Shown piece after piece: positions 26,171 to 35,318 of a stretch of 60,377 bases of DNA. The stretch spans positions 1-60,377 of the forward strand of contig NZ_JACJUG010000028.1 of assembly GCF_014174515.1 (NCBI RefSeq). Reading direction: 5' to 3'. Positions within the stretch are counted from its first letter, which is position 1; each line of letters opens with the position of its first letter. The stretch is from Mitsuaria sp. WAJ17. GTDB taxonomy: Bacteria; Pseudomonadota; Gammaproteobacteria; Burkholderiales; Burkholderiaceae_C. A program made the position numbers and the translations under genes. The notes under the pieces are model-generated. The model was not told where the DNA came from and did no database searches. It was given only the letters and a program-made list of their open reading frames with translations.

Positions 26171-27679
26171 ATGATGGCGGCCATGGACCGCCGCCATCTC
26201 TTGCACGCCCTGCCCGCCCTGGGCGCCAGCCTGGCCCTGCCCGCGCTGGCCCTGCCACGCGGGCGCGACGCCGTCGTGATCGGCATGACCCTGGAACCCC
26301 CGGGCCTGGACCCCACCGTGGGCGCGGCCTCGGCCATCGCCGAGGTGGTGCACTACAACGTCTTCGAGACCCTCACCCGCATCGGCCCGGACGGCCAGGT
26401 CGGGCCGGGCCTGGCGCTCTCCTGGGAGGTGTCACCCGATCTGCGGACCTACACCTTCCGCCTGCGCCGCGGCGTGCGCTTCCACAACGGCGAGCCCTGC
26501 ACGGCGGCCGCGGTGAAGTTCAGCTTCGAGCGGGCCGGCGGCGATGCCAGCACCAACAAGGACAAGCGTGTCTTCGCCAACATCGCGGTGATCGGCCAGC
26601 CCGAGCCCGAGGTGCTGGTCCTGGTTCTGAAGCAGGCGGAGCCTGACTTCCTCTTCCTGCTCGGCCAGGCCACCGCCGCCATCGTCGAGCCGAAAAGCGC
26701 AGCCAGCAACGCGCATCTGCCGGTGGGCACCGGGCCCTACCAGATGGCCGGCTGGGTGCGCGGCGCCAGCCTGCAGCTCAAGGCCTTCGAAGGCTATCCC
26801 CAGCGCGGCCAGCCCCTGCCGCCCATCCGCCGCGCCACCTTCCGCTTCATCAGCGACCCGGCCGCGCAGATGGCGGCCCTGCTCTCGGGCGATGTCGATG
26901 CCTTCCCCCGCGTGGCCGCGGCGCGCAGCCTGGAACAGTTCAAGCGCCAGCCTCAGCGCTTCCAGCTGATCATCGCCGGCTCGCGTGCCAAGACCCTGCT
27001 GGCCATGAACCACCGGCGCAAGCCGCTGGACGACGTGCGCGTGCGCCGCGCCCTGTCCATGGCCCTGGACCGCAAAGCCCTGATCACCGCCGCGGCCGAC
27101 GGCTTCGGCATTCCCATCGGCAGCCACTACGTGCCCGGCGCCCCCGGCTATGTGGACCTCACCGGCCTCAGTCCCTACGACCCCGCCCGCGCCCGCGCCC
27201 TGCTGAAGGAAGCCGGCGTGAAGGACCTCGCGCTGACGCTCAAACTGCCCCCCGCCCCCTATGCCCGCCAGGGCGGCGAGCTGGTGGCGGCGCAGCTGGC
27301 GCAGGTAGGCGTGCAGCTGAAGCTGGAGAACATCGAGTGGGCGCAGTGGCTGGCCGGCGTCTACGGCGCGCACAACTACGACCTCACCCTGATCTCGCAT
27401 GTGGAACCCTTCGACCTGGGCAACTTCGCCAAGCCCGGCTACTACTGGGGCTACGAGAGCAAGGCCTTCAACGAGATGTGGCAGCGCTATCTGGCCAGCG
27501 CACGCGAGGCTGATCGCATCAGGCTGCTGGGCGAGATGCAGCGCCGCATCGCCGAGGACGCCGTGGCCGTCTGGCTCTACCAGCCTCAGTGGATCACCGT
27601 GGCCCAGGCGGGGCTCAAGGGCCTGTGGGCCGGCATGCCCATCTTCGTCAACGACCTGGCAGCCCTGCGCTGGGAATGA
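26171..27679 (+). CDS. ABC transporter substrate-binding protein, family 5
   Basis: This 502-residue protein has a short Tat/Sec-like signal (MDRRHLLHALPALGASLALP) and the family 5 pattern: GMTLEPPGLDPTVGA near the mature start, LRRGVRFHNGEPCTAAAVKF and PVGTGPYQMAGW. It captures a peptide or similar solute for the two permeases just upstream. The ATG at 26183 would trim four residues and is equally plausible. An amidase gene begins 7 bases after its stop, suggesting that the imported solute is an amide. Confidence 0.88.
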   Translation: MMAAMDRRHLLHALPALGASLALPALALPRGRDAVVIGMTLEPPGLDPTVGAASAIAEVVHYNVFETLTRIGPDGQVGPGLALSWEVSPDLRTYTFRLRRGVRFHNGEPCTAAAVKFSFERAGGDASTNKDKRVFANIAVIGQPEPEVLVLVLKQAEPDFLFLLGQATAAIVEPKSAASNAHLPVGTGPYQMAGWVRGASLQLKAFEGYPQRGQPLPPIRRATFRFISDPAAQMAALLSGDVDAFPRVAAARSLEQFKRQPQRFQLIIAGSRAKTLLAMNHRRKPLDDVRVRRALSMALDRKALITAAADGFGIPIGSHYVPGAPGYVDLTGLSPYDPARARALLKEAGVKDLALTLKLPPAPYARQGGELVAAQLAQVGVQLKLENIEWAQWLAGVYGAHNYDLTLISHVEPFDLGNFAKPGYYWGYESKAFNEMWQRYLASAREADRIRLLGEMQRRIAEDAVAVWLYQPQWITVAQAGLKGLWAGMPIFVNDLAALRWE

Positions 27680-27686
27680 GGCCTCG

Positions 27687-29141
27687 ATGCAAGACCTGAC
27701 CCCGTCCACCGACGCCTTGCACGAATGGCCGGCCCTGCGCCTGCTGCAGGCCTACGGATCCCGCGAGCTCAGCCCCGTCGAGGTGCTGGACAGCCTGGTC
27801 GCCCATGTGCAGCGCTGGGAGCCGCACCTGCAGGCGCTCTACGCCCCCGACTTCGACAGCGCCCGCCGGGCGGCTCGCGACGCCGAGGCCCGCTGGGCGC
27901 GGGGCGAGCCGCTGGCCGTGGCAGTCGCCGGCCAGCGCATCACCCTGGACGGCCTGCCGCTGACGCTCAAGGAGAACATCGCCAGCCGCGGCACGCCGGT
28001 TCCCCTGGGCACGGCCGCCACCACCTTGCAGCCCGCCGCTGAGGACGCGCCGCCCGCCGCCCGCGCCCGCGAGCTGGGCGCCGTGCTCTTCGCAAAGACC
28101 ACCATGCCGGATTACGGCATGCTCAGCTCCGGCCTCTCCAGCTTCCACTCGCTCACACGCAATCCCTGGGACCTGCGCAAGAACCCGGGCGGCTCCAGCG
28201 CAGGTGCCGCGGCCGCCGCCGCCGCGGGCTACGGGCCTCTGCACGTGGGCACGGACATCGGCGGCTCCATCCGCCTGCCGGCCGGCTGGTGCGGGCTCTT
28301 CGGCCTCAAACCCAGCCTGGGGCGCATCCCGATCAAACCGCCCTTCGCGGGGCGCGTGGCCGGCCCAATGACCCGTCGGGTCGAGGATGCCGCCCTGCTG
28401 ATGGCCGCCCTGGCCCGCCCCGACTGGCGTGACGGCATGAGCCTGCCGCCACAGGAGCTGCCCTGGCTGGACCTCGACATGGACCTTCGCGGCCTGCGCA
28501 TCGGCCTGATGAGCGACGCAGGCTGGGGCCTCACCGTCGACAGCGAGGTGGCCGCCGCGGTGGACGAGGTGGCGCGCCGGCTCAGTGCCGCCGGATGCCA
28601 GGTCTTGCCCCTGGGCCCCTGCTCCTCCCGCGCCATGATCGACGGCCTGGACGCCTTCTGGCGCATGCGCTCATGGCTGGACATCTCGGCCCTGCCCGAG
28701 GAGCGCCGCGAGCGCGTCCTGCCCTATATCCGGGCCTGGGTGGACCGCGGCGCGCAGCTGACGGCCAGCGAGCTCTTCCACGGCTACAGCCAAATGGCCG
28801 CGCTGCGCGATGCTGCGCTCGCGGCCTGCCAGCCCTTTGACTTCGTGATCTCCCCCACCAGCCCAGTGCCGAGCTTCCCGGCGGAATGGGCCAGCCCCAT
28901 CCACGACCCGCAGCGGCCCTTCGAGCACATCGCCTTCACCTTGCCCTTCAACATGAGCGAGCAGCCGGCGTCCACGCTCAATGCGGGCTTCACGGCCTCA
29001 GGGCTGCCCATCGGCGTTCAGGTGGTGGGACAGCGCTTCGATGACCTCGGCGTGCTGCGCCTGAGCCGCCAGCTGGAGCGCCTGCTGGCCGACCGCCAAC
29101 GGCCCTGGCCGCAGCCGCCCACCGCTCAGACCAGCAGCTGA
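27687..29141 (+). CDS. Amidase signature family hydrolase
   Basis: This 484-residue enzyme has the full amidase-signature triad: Lys95 in LTLKEN, the cis-Ser region NPGGSSAG (Ser170/171) and nucleophile Ser194 in TDIGGSIRLPAG. It has no signal peptide, so it acts in the cytoplasm, probably on the solute brought in by the permeases just upstream. GatA is unlikely because gatB and gatC are absent. Its first codons include GCAAGACCTGACCCC, a word also found elsewhere in the window. Its last 16 bases overlap the sugar kinase gene on the other strand. Confidence 0.88.
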   Translation: MQDLTPSTDALHEWPALRLLQAYGSRELSPVEVLDSLVAHVQRWEPHLQALYAPDFDSARRAARDAEARWARGEPLAVAVAGQRITLDGLPLTLKENIASRGTPVPLGTAATTLQPAAEDAPPAARARELGAVLFAKTTMPDYGMLSSGLSSFHSLTRNPWDLRKNPGGSSAGAAAAAAAGYGPLHVGTDIGGSIRLPAGWCGLFGLKPSLGRIPIKPPFAGRVAGPMTRRVEDAALLMAALARPDWRDGMSLPPQELPWLDLDMDLRGLRIGLMSDAGWGLTVDSEVAAAVDEVARRLSAAGCQVLPLGPCSSRAMIDGLDAFWRMRSWLDISALPEERRERVLPYIRAWVDRGAQLTASELFHGYSQMAALRDAALAACQPFDFVISPTSPVPSFPAEWASPIHDPQRPFEHIAFTLPFNMSEQPASTLNAGFTASGLPIGVQVVGQRFDDLGVLRLSRQLERLLADRQRPWPQPPTAQTSS

Positions 29142-30055
29142 ACCTGCCCGGCGAGTTCGCGCACCTCGGTCAGCCGGGGCGCGCGGGCACCGGCCTGCAG
29201 GCAGGCGGCCGCGCCGGCGGCCATGGCGAAGCGCAGCTGGGCCTCCTCGCCGTCCTCGTGAAGGCAGGCGTAGATGAAGCCGGCCATGGCGGCATCGCCC
29301 GCGCCCACGGTATCGACCACCTCGACGGCCAGGGCGCCGGCCGACCATTCCCGGGAGCCCTTGTAGAGCGTGGCGCCCTCGGCGCCGCGGGTGTAGAGCA
29401 GGCGGGCCTGCGGATTCCAGGCAGACAACTGGCCCAGGCCCAGGTGGGCCGTGGGGCTGCGGAAGAGGCCGCAGAGGTCCTCGTCGGACACCTTGATCAC
29501 GTCCGCAAGCCGACTCATGCGCTCCAGGGTGTCGTCGTACCGGCTGTCCATGCCCTGGCGGTAGTTGGGGTCGTAGCTGATGGTCACGCCCTGGGCCTTG
29601 AGCGACTCCGCCAGCTCGACCAGGCGGCCGGCCAGGGGCTCGCGGCTGAGACTGATGCCGCCGAAATGCGCCCATCGCACGAACTGCCTCCAGCCCTGGG
29701 GCAGGCCGCTGGGGTGGAAGTGCAGGTCGGCGCTGTCATCGCCGACGAAGAAGTAGCGCGGCGGGTGGGTCTCGTGGACCACGGCCAGCAGCGGCGAGCG
29801 TTCGACCTGCTGGATGAAGCGCGGGTCCAGGCTGGCATCCATGCTCTCCTGCCACAGGGCCTGGCCAAAGACGTCGCAACTGACGGCACCGCCGAAGGCC
29901 GAGAGCTCCCCCAAGGTGGACAGGGCCCGCGCCACGTTCCAGGGCGCTCCGCCGCAGCGGCTGATCCAGCTGTCCAGGCCGGTGCATATGAGATCGGTCA
30001 AGGCCTCGCCAAAGGCAACAAAGCGGGGCAGGTCGGCATGGAGGACTGGGCTCAT
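29126..30055 (-). CDS. PfkB-family carbohydrate kinase (fructokinase-like)
   Basis: This 309-residue protein has the two PfkB hallmarks: CGGAPWNVARALSTLG near residues 34-49 and the ATP/anion-hole motif DTVGAGDAAMAGF near residues 247-259 with the catalytic Asp. It phosphorylates a sugar, by resemblance fructose, but the substrate is not certain. The ATG at 30055 was chosen on domain start; the ribosome site is weak. It converges on the amidase gene with a 16-base tail overlap. No sugar transporter is nearby. Confidence 0.85.
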   Translation of the reverse strand: MSPVLHADLPRFVAFGEALTDLICTGLDSWISRCGGAPWNVARALSTLGELSAFGGAVSCDVFGQALWQESMDASLDPRFIQQVERSPLLAVVHETHPPRYFFVGDDSADLHFHPSGLPQGWRQFVRWAHFGGISLSREPLAGRLVELAESLKAQGVTISYDPNYRQGMDSRYDDTLERMSRLADVIKVSDEDLCGLFRSPTAHLGLGQLSAWNPQARLLYTRGAEGATLYKGSREWSAGALAVEVVDTVGAGDAAMAGFIYACLHEDGEEAQLRFAMAAGAAACLQAGARAPRLTEVRELAGQVQLLV

Positions 30056-30166
30056 ACTGCAATTGCAGCGCCGTCCTTCACACTCCGCAAGCCCTCTGTG
30101 GCGGGAGAGGGATGACAGCCGCGCGGTGCGCTTCCACAATCGTTGCCAACCACGCAGTACCTGACG

Positions 30167-31036
30167 ATGGATCGACGTTGCCTGCTCCTGAGCCTGCTTG
30201 CCTGCCCCGTCGGCGCCGGGGCGGCGGACGCCGTGATCAGCTACCCCAGCTATTCAGACGCCGATGCTCAGGACCCCATCCACCAGTTCCACCTGGTCGT
30301 CCTGCGCCTGGCCCTGGAGCGCGCGGGGAGCCACTACCGCCCGCAGCCGGTACGCAGGCCGGCGGGCCAAGGGCGGGCGATCCGCGAACTGGCCGGTGGC
30401 GGCGCGGACCTGGACCTGCTGTGGAGCATGACCAGCGAGGAGCGCGAACAACTGCTGCTGCCGGTGCGCATCCCCATCGACCGCGGCCTGATGGGCTGGC
30501 GCCTGCTGCTGATCCGGCGCAGCGACGCCGAGCGCTTCGCCGCCATCCGCAACCTGGAGACCCTCCGGGACCTGACCGCGGGCCAGCTCCATGACTGGCC
30601 GGACACCGGCATCCTGCGCGCCAATGGCATGACGGTGGGCACAACCAGCGTCTACGGCAGCCTCTTCGCCATGCTCAGCCGCGGGCGGGTGGACTACTTC
30701 CCGCGCTCGGTGCTGGAGATCCAGGACGAGATGCAGCAGTACGGCTCGGCCCACGAGCTGATGATCGCCCCCGGACTCATGCTGCGCTACCCGGCCGCCA
30801 ACTACTTCTTCGTCAACCGCCAGAACCAGGCCCTGGCCGCCGACCTGCAGCGCGGCCTGGAACGCCTGCTGGACGAGGGCACGCTGCACAGCCTGTTCAT
30901 GAGCCATTTCCGCGCGCGCCTCAGGCCCCTGCGCCTGGCCGAGCGGCGCGAGCTGCACCTCCGGAACCCCCTGCTGCCGGCCGCGACGCCGCTGCAGCGC
31001 AGCGAACTGTGGGCCGACCCGGCGCAGTTCTCCTGA
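30167..31036 (+). CDS. Periplasmic solute-binding-like protein, tandem paralog 1
   Basis: This 289-residue protein begins with an export signal (MDRRCLLLSLLACPVGAGAA). The body shares many blocks with the next gene: DLLWSMTS, RIPxDRGxxGWRLLL, HDWPDTxILRxNG and DYFPRSVxEIxDE. It is a family 3-like binding protein without a cognate transporter. An ATG at 30143 is possible, but the start at 30167 matches the paralog. It lies 44 bases before paralog 2 in a probable operon with a LysR gene. The ligand is unknown. Confidence 0.72.
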   Translation: MDRRCLLLSLLACPVGAGAADAVISYPSYSDADAQDPIHQFHLVVLRLALERAGSHYRPQPVRRPAGQGRAIRELAGGGADLDLLWSMTSEEREQLLLPVRIPIDRGLMGWRLLLIRRSDAERFAAIRNLETLRDLTAGQLHDWPDTGILRANGMTVGTTSVYGSLFAMLSRGRVDYFPRSVLEIQDEMQQYGSAHELMIAPGLMLRYPAANYFFVNRQNQALAADLQRGLERLLDEGTLHSLFMSHFRARLRPLRLAERRELHLRNPLLPAATPLQRSELWADPAQFS

Positions 31037-31080
31037 GTCACGGGCTGCCCTGTATGGAGCGCATGCCATCCCCGAGCCCG

Positions 31081-31947
31081 ATGCTGAATCGCCGCAGTCT
31101 GCTGCTGAGCCTGCTGGCGCCGGGCGTGCTCCTGGCGCAGCCCGTGACCCGCGTGGTCTATCCCGAGCACGAGGTCTTTCACGACCCCCAGCTGCCCTAC
31201 ATCCTGGACGTGCTGCGCCTGGCGCTCTCGCATGGGCCCAATGCCTACGAGGTCCATGCAAGCGGCACGGCCATGACCCAGGGCCGCGGCCTGCGCGAGC
31301 TGGAATTCGGACGGAGCGACATCAACCTGCTCTGGAGCATGACCAGCCGCGCGCGCGAGAAGACGCTGCTCACGGTGCGCATACCCCTGGACCGCGGCAT
31401 CCTGGGCTGGCGGCTGCTGCTGGTGCGCGCGGACGACTTGGAGCGCTTCGCCCGCATCCGCAGCCTGGACGCGCTTCGCAAGCTGCAGGCCGGCCAGATG
31501 CACGACTGGCCCGACACCGAGATCCTGCGCCACAACGGCCTGCCCGTGGGCACGGCCAGCATGTACGAAAAGCTCTTCCGGATGCTGGCCCGCAGCCGCA
31601 TCGACTACTTCCCGCGCTCGGTGATGGAGATCGAGGACGAGCTGCAGCGTTACGGTCGTCCGCTGGACCTGGTCATCGCGCCGCGACTGATGCTGCGCTA
31701 CCCCACGGCCAACTACTTCTTCGTCAGCCCGCGCTTCCCGCAGCTGGCCGAGGACCTGCGCCTGGGCCTGGAGAAGGCCATCGCCGAGCGCAGCCTTCAG
31801 GCCCTCTTCGCCCAGCACTTCCGCGCGCTGCTGCAACGCATGGACATCATGCACCGCCAGGTGCTGAGGCTGGACAATCCCCTGCTCCCCCCGGAGACCC
31901 CGCTGCAGCGGCCCGAGCTCTGGGCCGATCCCTCCATTGCCTTCTGA
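31081..31947 (+). CDS. Periplasmic solute-binding-like protein, tandem paralog 2
   Basis: This 288-residue protein has a signal peptide (MLNRRSLLLSLLAPGVLLAQ) and clearly arose by duplication with the gene at 30167, including the shared block YPTANYFFV near the C-terminal third and the ending ELWADP. Earlier ATGs at 31054 and 31063 are possible; 31081 matches the paralog best. Its TGA stop shares a base with the ATG of the LysR gene, so the two are probably translated in step. It could act as a periplasmic sensor or scavenger of the signal relevant to that regulator, but nothing shows this directly. Confidence 0.72.
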   Translation: MLNRRSLLLSLLAPGVLLAQPVTRVVYPEHEVFHDPQLPYILDVLRLALSHGPNAYEVHASGTAMTQGRGLRELEFGRSDINLLWSMTSRAREKTLLTVRIPLDRGILGWRLLLVRADDLERFARIRSLDALRKLQAGQMHDWPDTEILRHNGLPVGTASMYEKLFRMLARSRIDYFPRSVMEIEDELQRYGRPLDLVIAPRLMLRYPTANYFFVSPRFPQLAEDLRLGLEKAIAERSLQALFAQHFRALLQRMDIMHRQVLRLDNPLLPPETPLQRPELWADPSIAF

Positions 31948-32891
31948 TGAACCTCTTCGTCGCCCTGCGCTACCTCGTCGCCCTGGACGATCACAAGCAC
32001 TTCGGACGCGCAGCCCTGGCCTGCCATGTGACCCAGCCCGCGCTGTCCAACGCCCTGCGCGCGCTGGAGGAGCACTACGGCTGCGCCATCGTCAAGCGCG
32101 GGCGCAGCTTCGAGGGTTTCAGCGCCGAGGGGGAGCGCGTGCTGCACAGCGCGCGCCGCATGCTGCGCGAGCAGGAGCTGCTGGACCAAGACCTCAAGAG
32201 CCGCGCCGATGCGCCCCAGGGCCACCTGCTGGTGGGCGCGGTGCCCACGGCCATGCCCATCGCCGCGCGCTTCGTGGCCCTGCTGCAGCGCCGCCATCCG
32301 GGCATCCTGCCCACCCTGCGCTCGCTGAGCTCCATCGAGCTGGAGACCGGCCTGGACCAGCTCGCCCTTGACCTGGGCCTGGGTTACACCGAGCGCATGG
32401 CCGACACCCGCGTGCCCCTGCGCCAGCTGCCGCAATACACCGAGGCCTATTTCCTCGTGCGCCGCGCCGAAGTCCCGGTCGCCGGCGGCCTCCAGATGGG
32501 GCCGCCCCTGCCCTGGGCCGAGGCGGCACGCCTGCCCCTGTGCCTGCTGAGCCCGGAGATGCACAACCGCCGCATCATCGACCGCGCCTTCGCCGAGGCG
32601 CGGGCCGAGGTGCGGCCGGCCATAGAGTCCAACTCCACCCTCACCCTGGTCACGGCCGTGCTGGCGGGCAGCGTCTGCAGCGTGCTGCCCGGCGCCCTGC
32701 TCGGGACGGTGCTGGAGCACGGCGGGCTGGAGGCTCGCCCGCTGAGCCACCCCGAGGTGCGCATCCCCATCGCCTTCATGCTGCACAGCGCGAGCCGCCC
32801 CTCCCGGACCCTGGAGGCCGCCCTGCAGCTGGCCCAAGAACCCGAGTGGCTGGCGCAGGCCGCCCGGCACAGCGGGGCGCTGCGGGACTGA
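31947..32891 (+). CDS. LysR-family regulator next to the formate dehydrogenase cluster
   Basis: This 314-residue protein has an N-terminal winged HTH (about 3-60: ALRYLVALDDHKHFGRAALA, then VTQPALSNALRALEEHYG) and a C-terminal effector domain of LysR type. LysR regulators often precede OFA antiporter plus fds clusters in Burkholderiales, where they respond to formate or a related acid; this one is likely to control the genes from 33065 on. It starts within the stop of the binding-protein gene, an unusual coupling. The following 173-base gap contains two inverted repeats that could be its targets. Confidence 0.85.
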   Translation: MNLFVALRYLVALDDHKHFGRAALACHVTQPALSNALRALEEHYGCAIVKRGRSFEGFSAEGERVLHSARRMLREQELLDQDLKSRADAPQGHLLVGAVPTAMPIAARFVALLQRRHPGILPTLRSLSSIELETGLDQLALDLGLGYTERMADTRVPLRQLPQYTEAYFLVRRAEVPVAGGLQMGPPLPWAEAARLPLCLLSPEMHNRRIIDRAFAEARAEVRPAIESNSTLTLVTAVLAGSVCSVLPGALLGTVLEHGGLEARPLSHPEVRIPIAFMLHSASRPSRTLEAALQLAQEPEWLAQAARHSGALRD

Positions 32892-33024
32892 GGGCAGCCG
32901 ATCCACTGGCGCGCGATCATGCGGCGGACGGATGGCGGGGGCCGGGGCAACCCTGATTTCGCACACTGATCGTCTCATCACGTAAAAAAATTGGACGCCC
33001 CTCCCCTGCGTGGCAACACTCGCC

Positions 33025-33045
33025 TGCGCACCGCACGAGTGCGCA
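33025..33045. promoter_or_regulatory. 21-bp inverted repeat upstream of the OFA antiporter gene
   Basis: TGCGCAC (33025-33031) and GTGCGCA (33039-33045) are perfect 7-base arms around a 7-base spacer. The site ends 10 bases before the AGGAG ribosome site. A second, shorter dyad TGAT-N6-ATCA lies at 32967-32980, just before an A-rich run. Either could bind the LysR protein, or the first could form an RNA hairpin in the leader. Confidence 0.45.
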
Positions 33046-33064
33046 CAACACGCAGGAGACACGC

Positions 33065-34738
33065 ATGTCCACGGTTCTCACCGGAGACGCCCGCCCGCTC
33101 GGCGAAGCCCCGCCCGGCTTCCTCGACAAGGAACGCATCATCGCCCCGCCGGGCTTCAAGCGCTGGCTGGTACCGCCCGCGGCCCTGGCCATCCACCTGT
33201 GCATCGGCATGGCCTACGGCTTCTCTGTGTTCTGGCTGCCGCTGTCCAAGGCGCTGGGCATCAAGGAGGCGATCAAGTGCGGCCCCGAGATCGGCTTCTT
33301 GCAGGAGCTCTTCGTCAGCAGTTGCGACTGGAAAGTCTCGACCCTGGGCTGGATGTACACCCTCTTCTTCGTGCTGCTGGGCAGCTCGGCGGCGCTCTGG
33401 GGTGGCTGGCTGGAGCGCGTGGGGCCGCGCAAGGCCGGCGTGGTGAGCGCCGTCTGCTGGTGCGGCGGCATGCTCGTCTCGGCCCTGGGCGTGCACCTGC
33501 ACCAGTTCTGGCTGATGCTGCTGGGCTCGGGCGTGATCGGGGGCATCGGGCTGGGCCTGGGCTACATCTCGCCGGTCTCGACCCTGATCAAGTGGTTCCC
33601 CGACCGCCGCGGCATGGCCACGGGCATGGCCATCATGGGCTTCGGCGGTGGTGCCATGATCGGCTCGCCCTTGGCGGCCGAGCTGATGAGGGCCTTCGCC
33701 ACCCCGACGGACGTGGGCGTGGCCTCGACCTTCGTCGTGATGGCCGCGGTCTATTTCGTCTTCATGATGGGCGGCGCGCTGGCCTACCGTGTGCCCGCCA
33801 CCGGCTGGAAACCCGAGGGCTGGACCCCACCGCCCGCGCAGACGAGCAACGCCATGATCACCCAGCGCCATGTACACGTGAAGAAGGTCTGGGGCATCCC
33901 GCAGTTCTGGCTGGTGTGGATGGTGCTGTGCATGAACGTGTCCGCCGGCATCGGCGTGATCGGCATGGCCAGCCCCATGCTGCAGGAGGTCTTCGGCGGC
34001 GCGCTGATCGGGGGCACGCAGAAGTTCGGTGAGCTCGACAAGGCCCAGCTGGCCGCCATCGCCGGCGTGGCCGCTGGCTTCACGGCCCTGCTCTCGCTCT
34101 TCAACATCGGCGGCCGCTTCTTCTGGGCCAGCCTCTCCGACAAGCTGGGCCGCAAGCCCACCTACGTGATCTTCTTCGTGCTGGGTGGCCTGCTCTATGC
34201 CAGCGTACCGGGCAGCGCCGCGGCCGGGTCCAAGCTGCTCTTCGTGGCGGCCTTCTGCGTGATCCTGTCCATGTACGGCGGCGGCTTCGCCACGGTGCCG
34301 GCCTACCTGGCCGACCTCTTCGGCACCCAGATGGTGGGTGCCATCCACGGCCGCCTGCTGACGGCCTGGGCCACGGCCGGCATCCTGGGCCCGGTGGTGG
34401 TGAACTACATGCGTGACTACCAGCTGGGCTTGGGGCTTCCGCGCGAGCAGGTGTACAACCAGACCATGTTTATCCTGGTCGGCATGCTGGTGATCGGCCT
34501 GGTCTGCAATCTGCTGGTGCGCCCCGTGGCCGACCGGCACTTCATGAGCGACGCCGAGCTGGCCGAAGAGAAGCGCCTGGCGCACGAACGCGCCGCCGCC
34601 GCCGAGCTGGGACCGGGCACCGTGACCTTGCGCAGCACCTCGCCGCTGTGGGTGGCGCTGGCCTGGGCCGCCGTGGGTCTGCCCCTGGCCTGGGGTGTCT
34701 ACAAGACGGTGCAGAGCGTCATGAAGTTCTTTGCCTGA
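33065..34738 (+). CDS. MFS transporter of the oxalate:formate antiporter (OFA) family
   Basis: This 557-residue membrane protein has about 12 helices. The first helical pair is split by an insert (about 60-90) typical of longer OFA proteins, and it has MFS motif A-like segments such as GGWLERVGPRKAG and ASLSDKLGRKPTYV. It probably exchanges or imports formate, oxalate or a related small acid for the adjacent formate dehydrogenase. A good ribosome site (AGGAGA) lies before the ATG. It is followed by fdsG after 115 bases with the same orientation. The exact substrate cannot be read from sequence. Confidence 0.85.
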   Translation: MSTVLTGDARPLGEAPPGFLDKERIIAPPGFKRWLVPPAALAIHLCIGMAYGFSVFWLPLSKALGIKEAIKCGPEIGFLQELFVSSCDWKVSTLGWMYTLFFVLLGSSAALWGGWLERVGPRKAGVVSAVCWCGGMLVSALGVHLHQFWLMLLGSGVIGGIGLGLGYISPVSTLIKWFPDRRGMATGMAIMGFGGGAMIGSPLAAELMRAFATPTDVGVASTFVVMAAVYFVFMMGGALAYRVPATGWKPEGWTPPPAQTSNAMITQRHVHVKKVWGIPQFWLVWMVLCMNVSAGIGVIGMASPMLQEVFGGALIGGTQKFGELDKAQLAAIAGVAAGFTALLSLFNIGGRFFWASLSDKLGRKPTYVIFFVLGGLLYASVPGSAAAGSKLLFVAAFCVILSMYGGGFATVPAYLADLFGTQMVGAIHGRLLTAWATAGILGPVVVNYMRDYQLGLGLPREQVYNQTMFILVGMLVIGLVCNLLVRPVADRHFMSDAELAEEKRLAHERAAAAELGPGTVTLRSTSPLWVALAWAAVGLPLAWGVYKTVQSVMKFFA

Positions 34739-34853
34739 TCACGGCCCCGGGCCGGCCGCCCTCCAGCCTGTGGGGCGGTCGTGGCCAGGGTCTCTCCCAA
34801 CGGGGACAATGCGCAGCAAGGCTGCCCGAACAGCACCATTCCCAAGTTCCGCC

Positions 34854-35318
34854 ATGGACCAACAGACCAACCACTCCCTCGCCGCCGTGCTGGCGGCCCA
34901 TCCGCCGGCCCCCGGCGCCCTGCTGCCCCTGCTGCACGCGCTTCAGGAGGCCGTGGGCCATGTGCCGGCAGAGGCCGTGTCCGCCATCGCCGAACACGTA
35001 AACCTCTCGCGCGCCGAGGTCCATGGCGTGGTCAGCTACTACCACTTCTTCCGCCAGCAGCCCCCGGGCCGCACGGTGCTGCAGGTCTGCCGCGCCGAGG
35101 CCTGCCAGTCGCGCGGGGCCGAGGCCCTGCTGGCCCATGCCGAAGCACGTCTGGGTTGCCCCTCGCACACGACGCGGGCTGATGGCGCCGTGACGCTGGA
35201 ACCCGTTTACTGCCTGGGCCTGTGCGCCTCCTCGCCCGCCCTGATGCTCAACGACCGCCTGCATGCGCGCATGAGCGCCGCGAAGCTCGACGCCCTGCTT
35301 GAGAAGGAGGGCCTCTGA
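34854..35318 (+). CDS. fdsG: NAD-dependent formate dehydrogenase gamma subunit FdsG
   Basis: This 154-residue NuoE-like protein has the four [2Fe-2S] ligands Cys79 and Cys84 (CRAEAC) and Cys120 and Cys124 (CLGLC). It works with FdsB to pass electrons to NAD+. The ATG at 34854 opens the conserved domain. Its TGA overlaps the ATG of fdsB, so translation is coupled. The organisation fdsG-B-A-C-D matches the soluble formate dehydrogenase of Cupriavidus and Rhodobacter. Confidence 0.93.
   Translation: MDQQTNHSLAAVLAAHPPAPGALLPLLHALQEAVGHVPAEAVSAIAEHVNLSRAEVHGVVSYYHFFRQQPPGRTVLQVCRAEACQSRGAEALLAHAEARLGCPSHTTRADGAVTLEPVYCLGLCASSPALMLNDRLHARMSAAKLDALLEKEGL

Noticed and set aside
27687..29141. GatA subunit of the tRNA amidotransferase
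   Set aside because: gatB and gatC are not adjacent, and the gene sits in a transporter operon.
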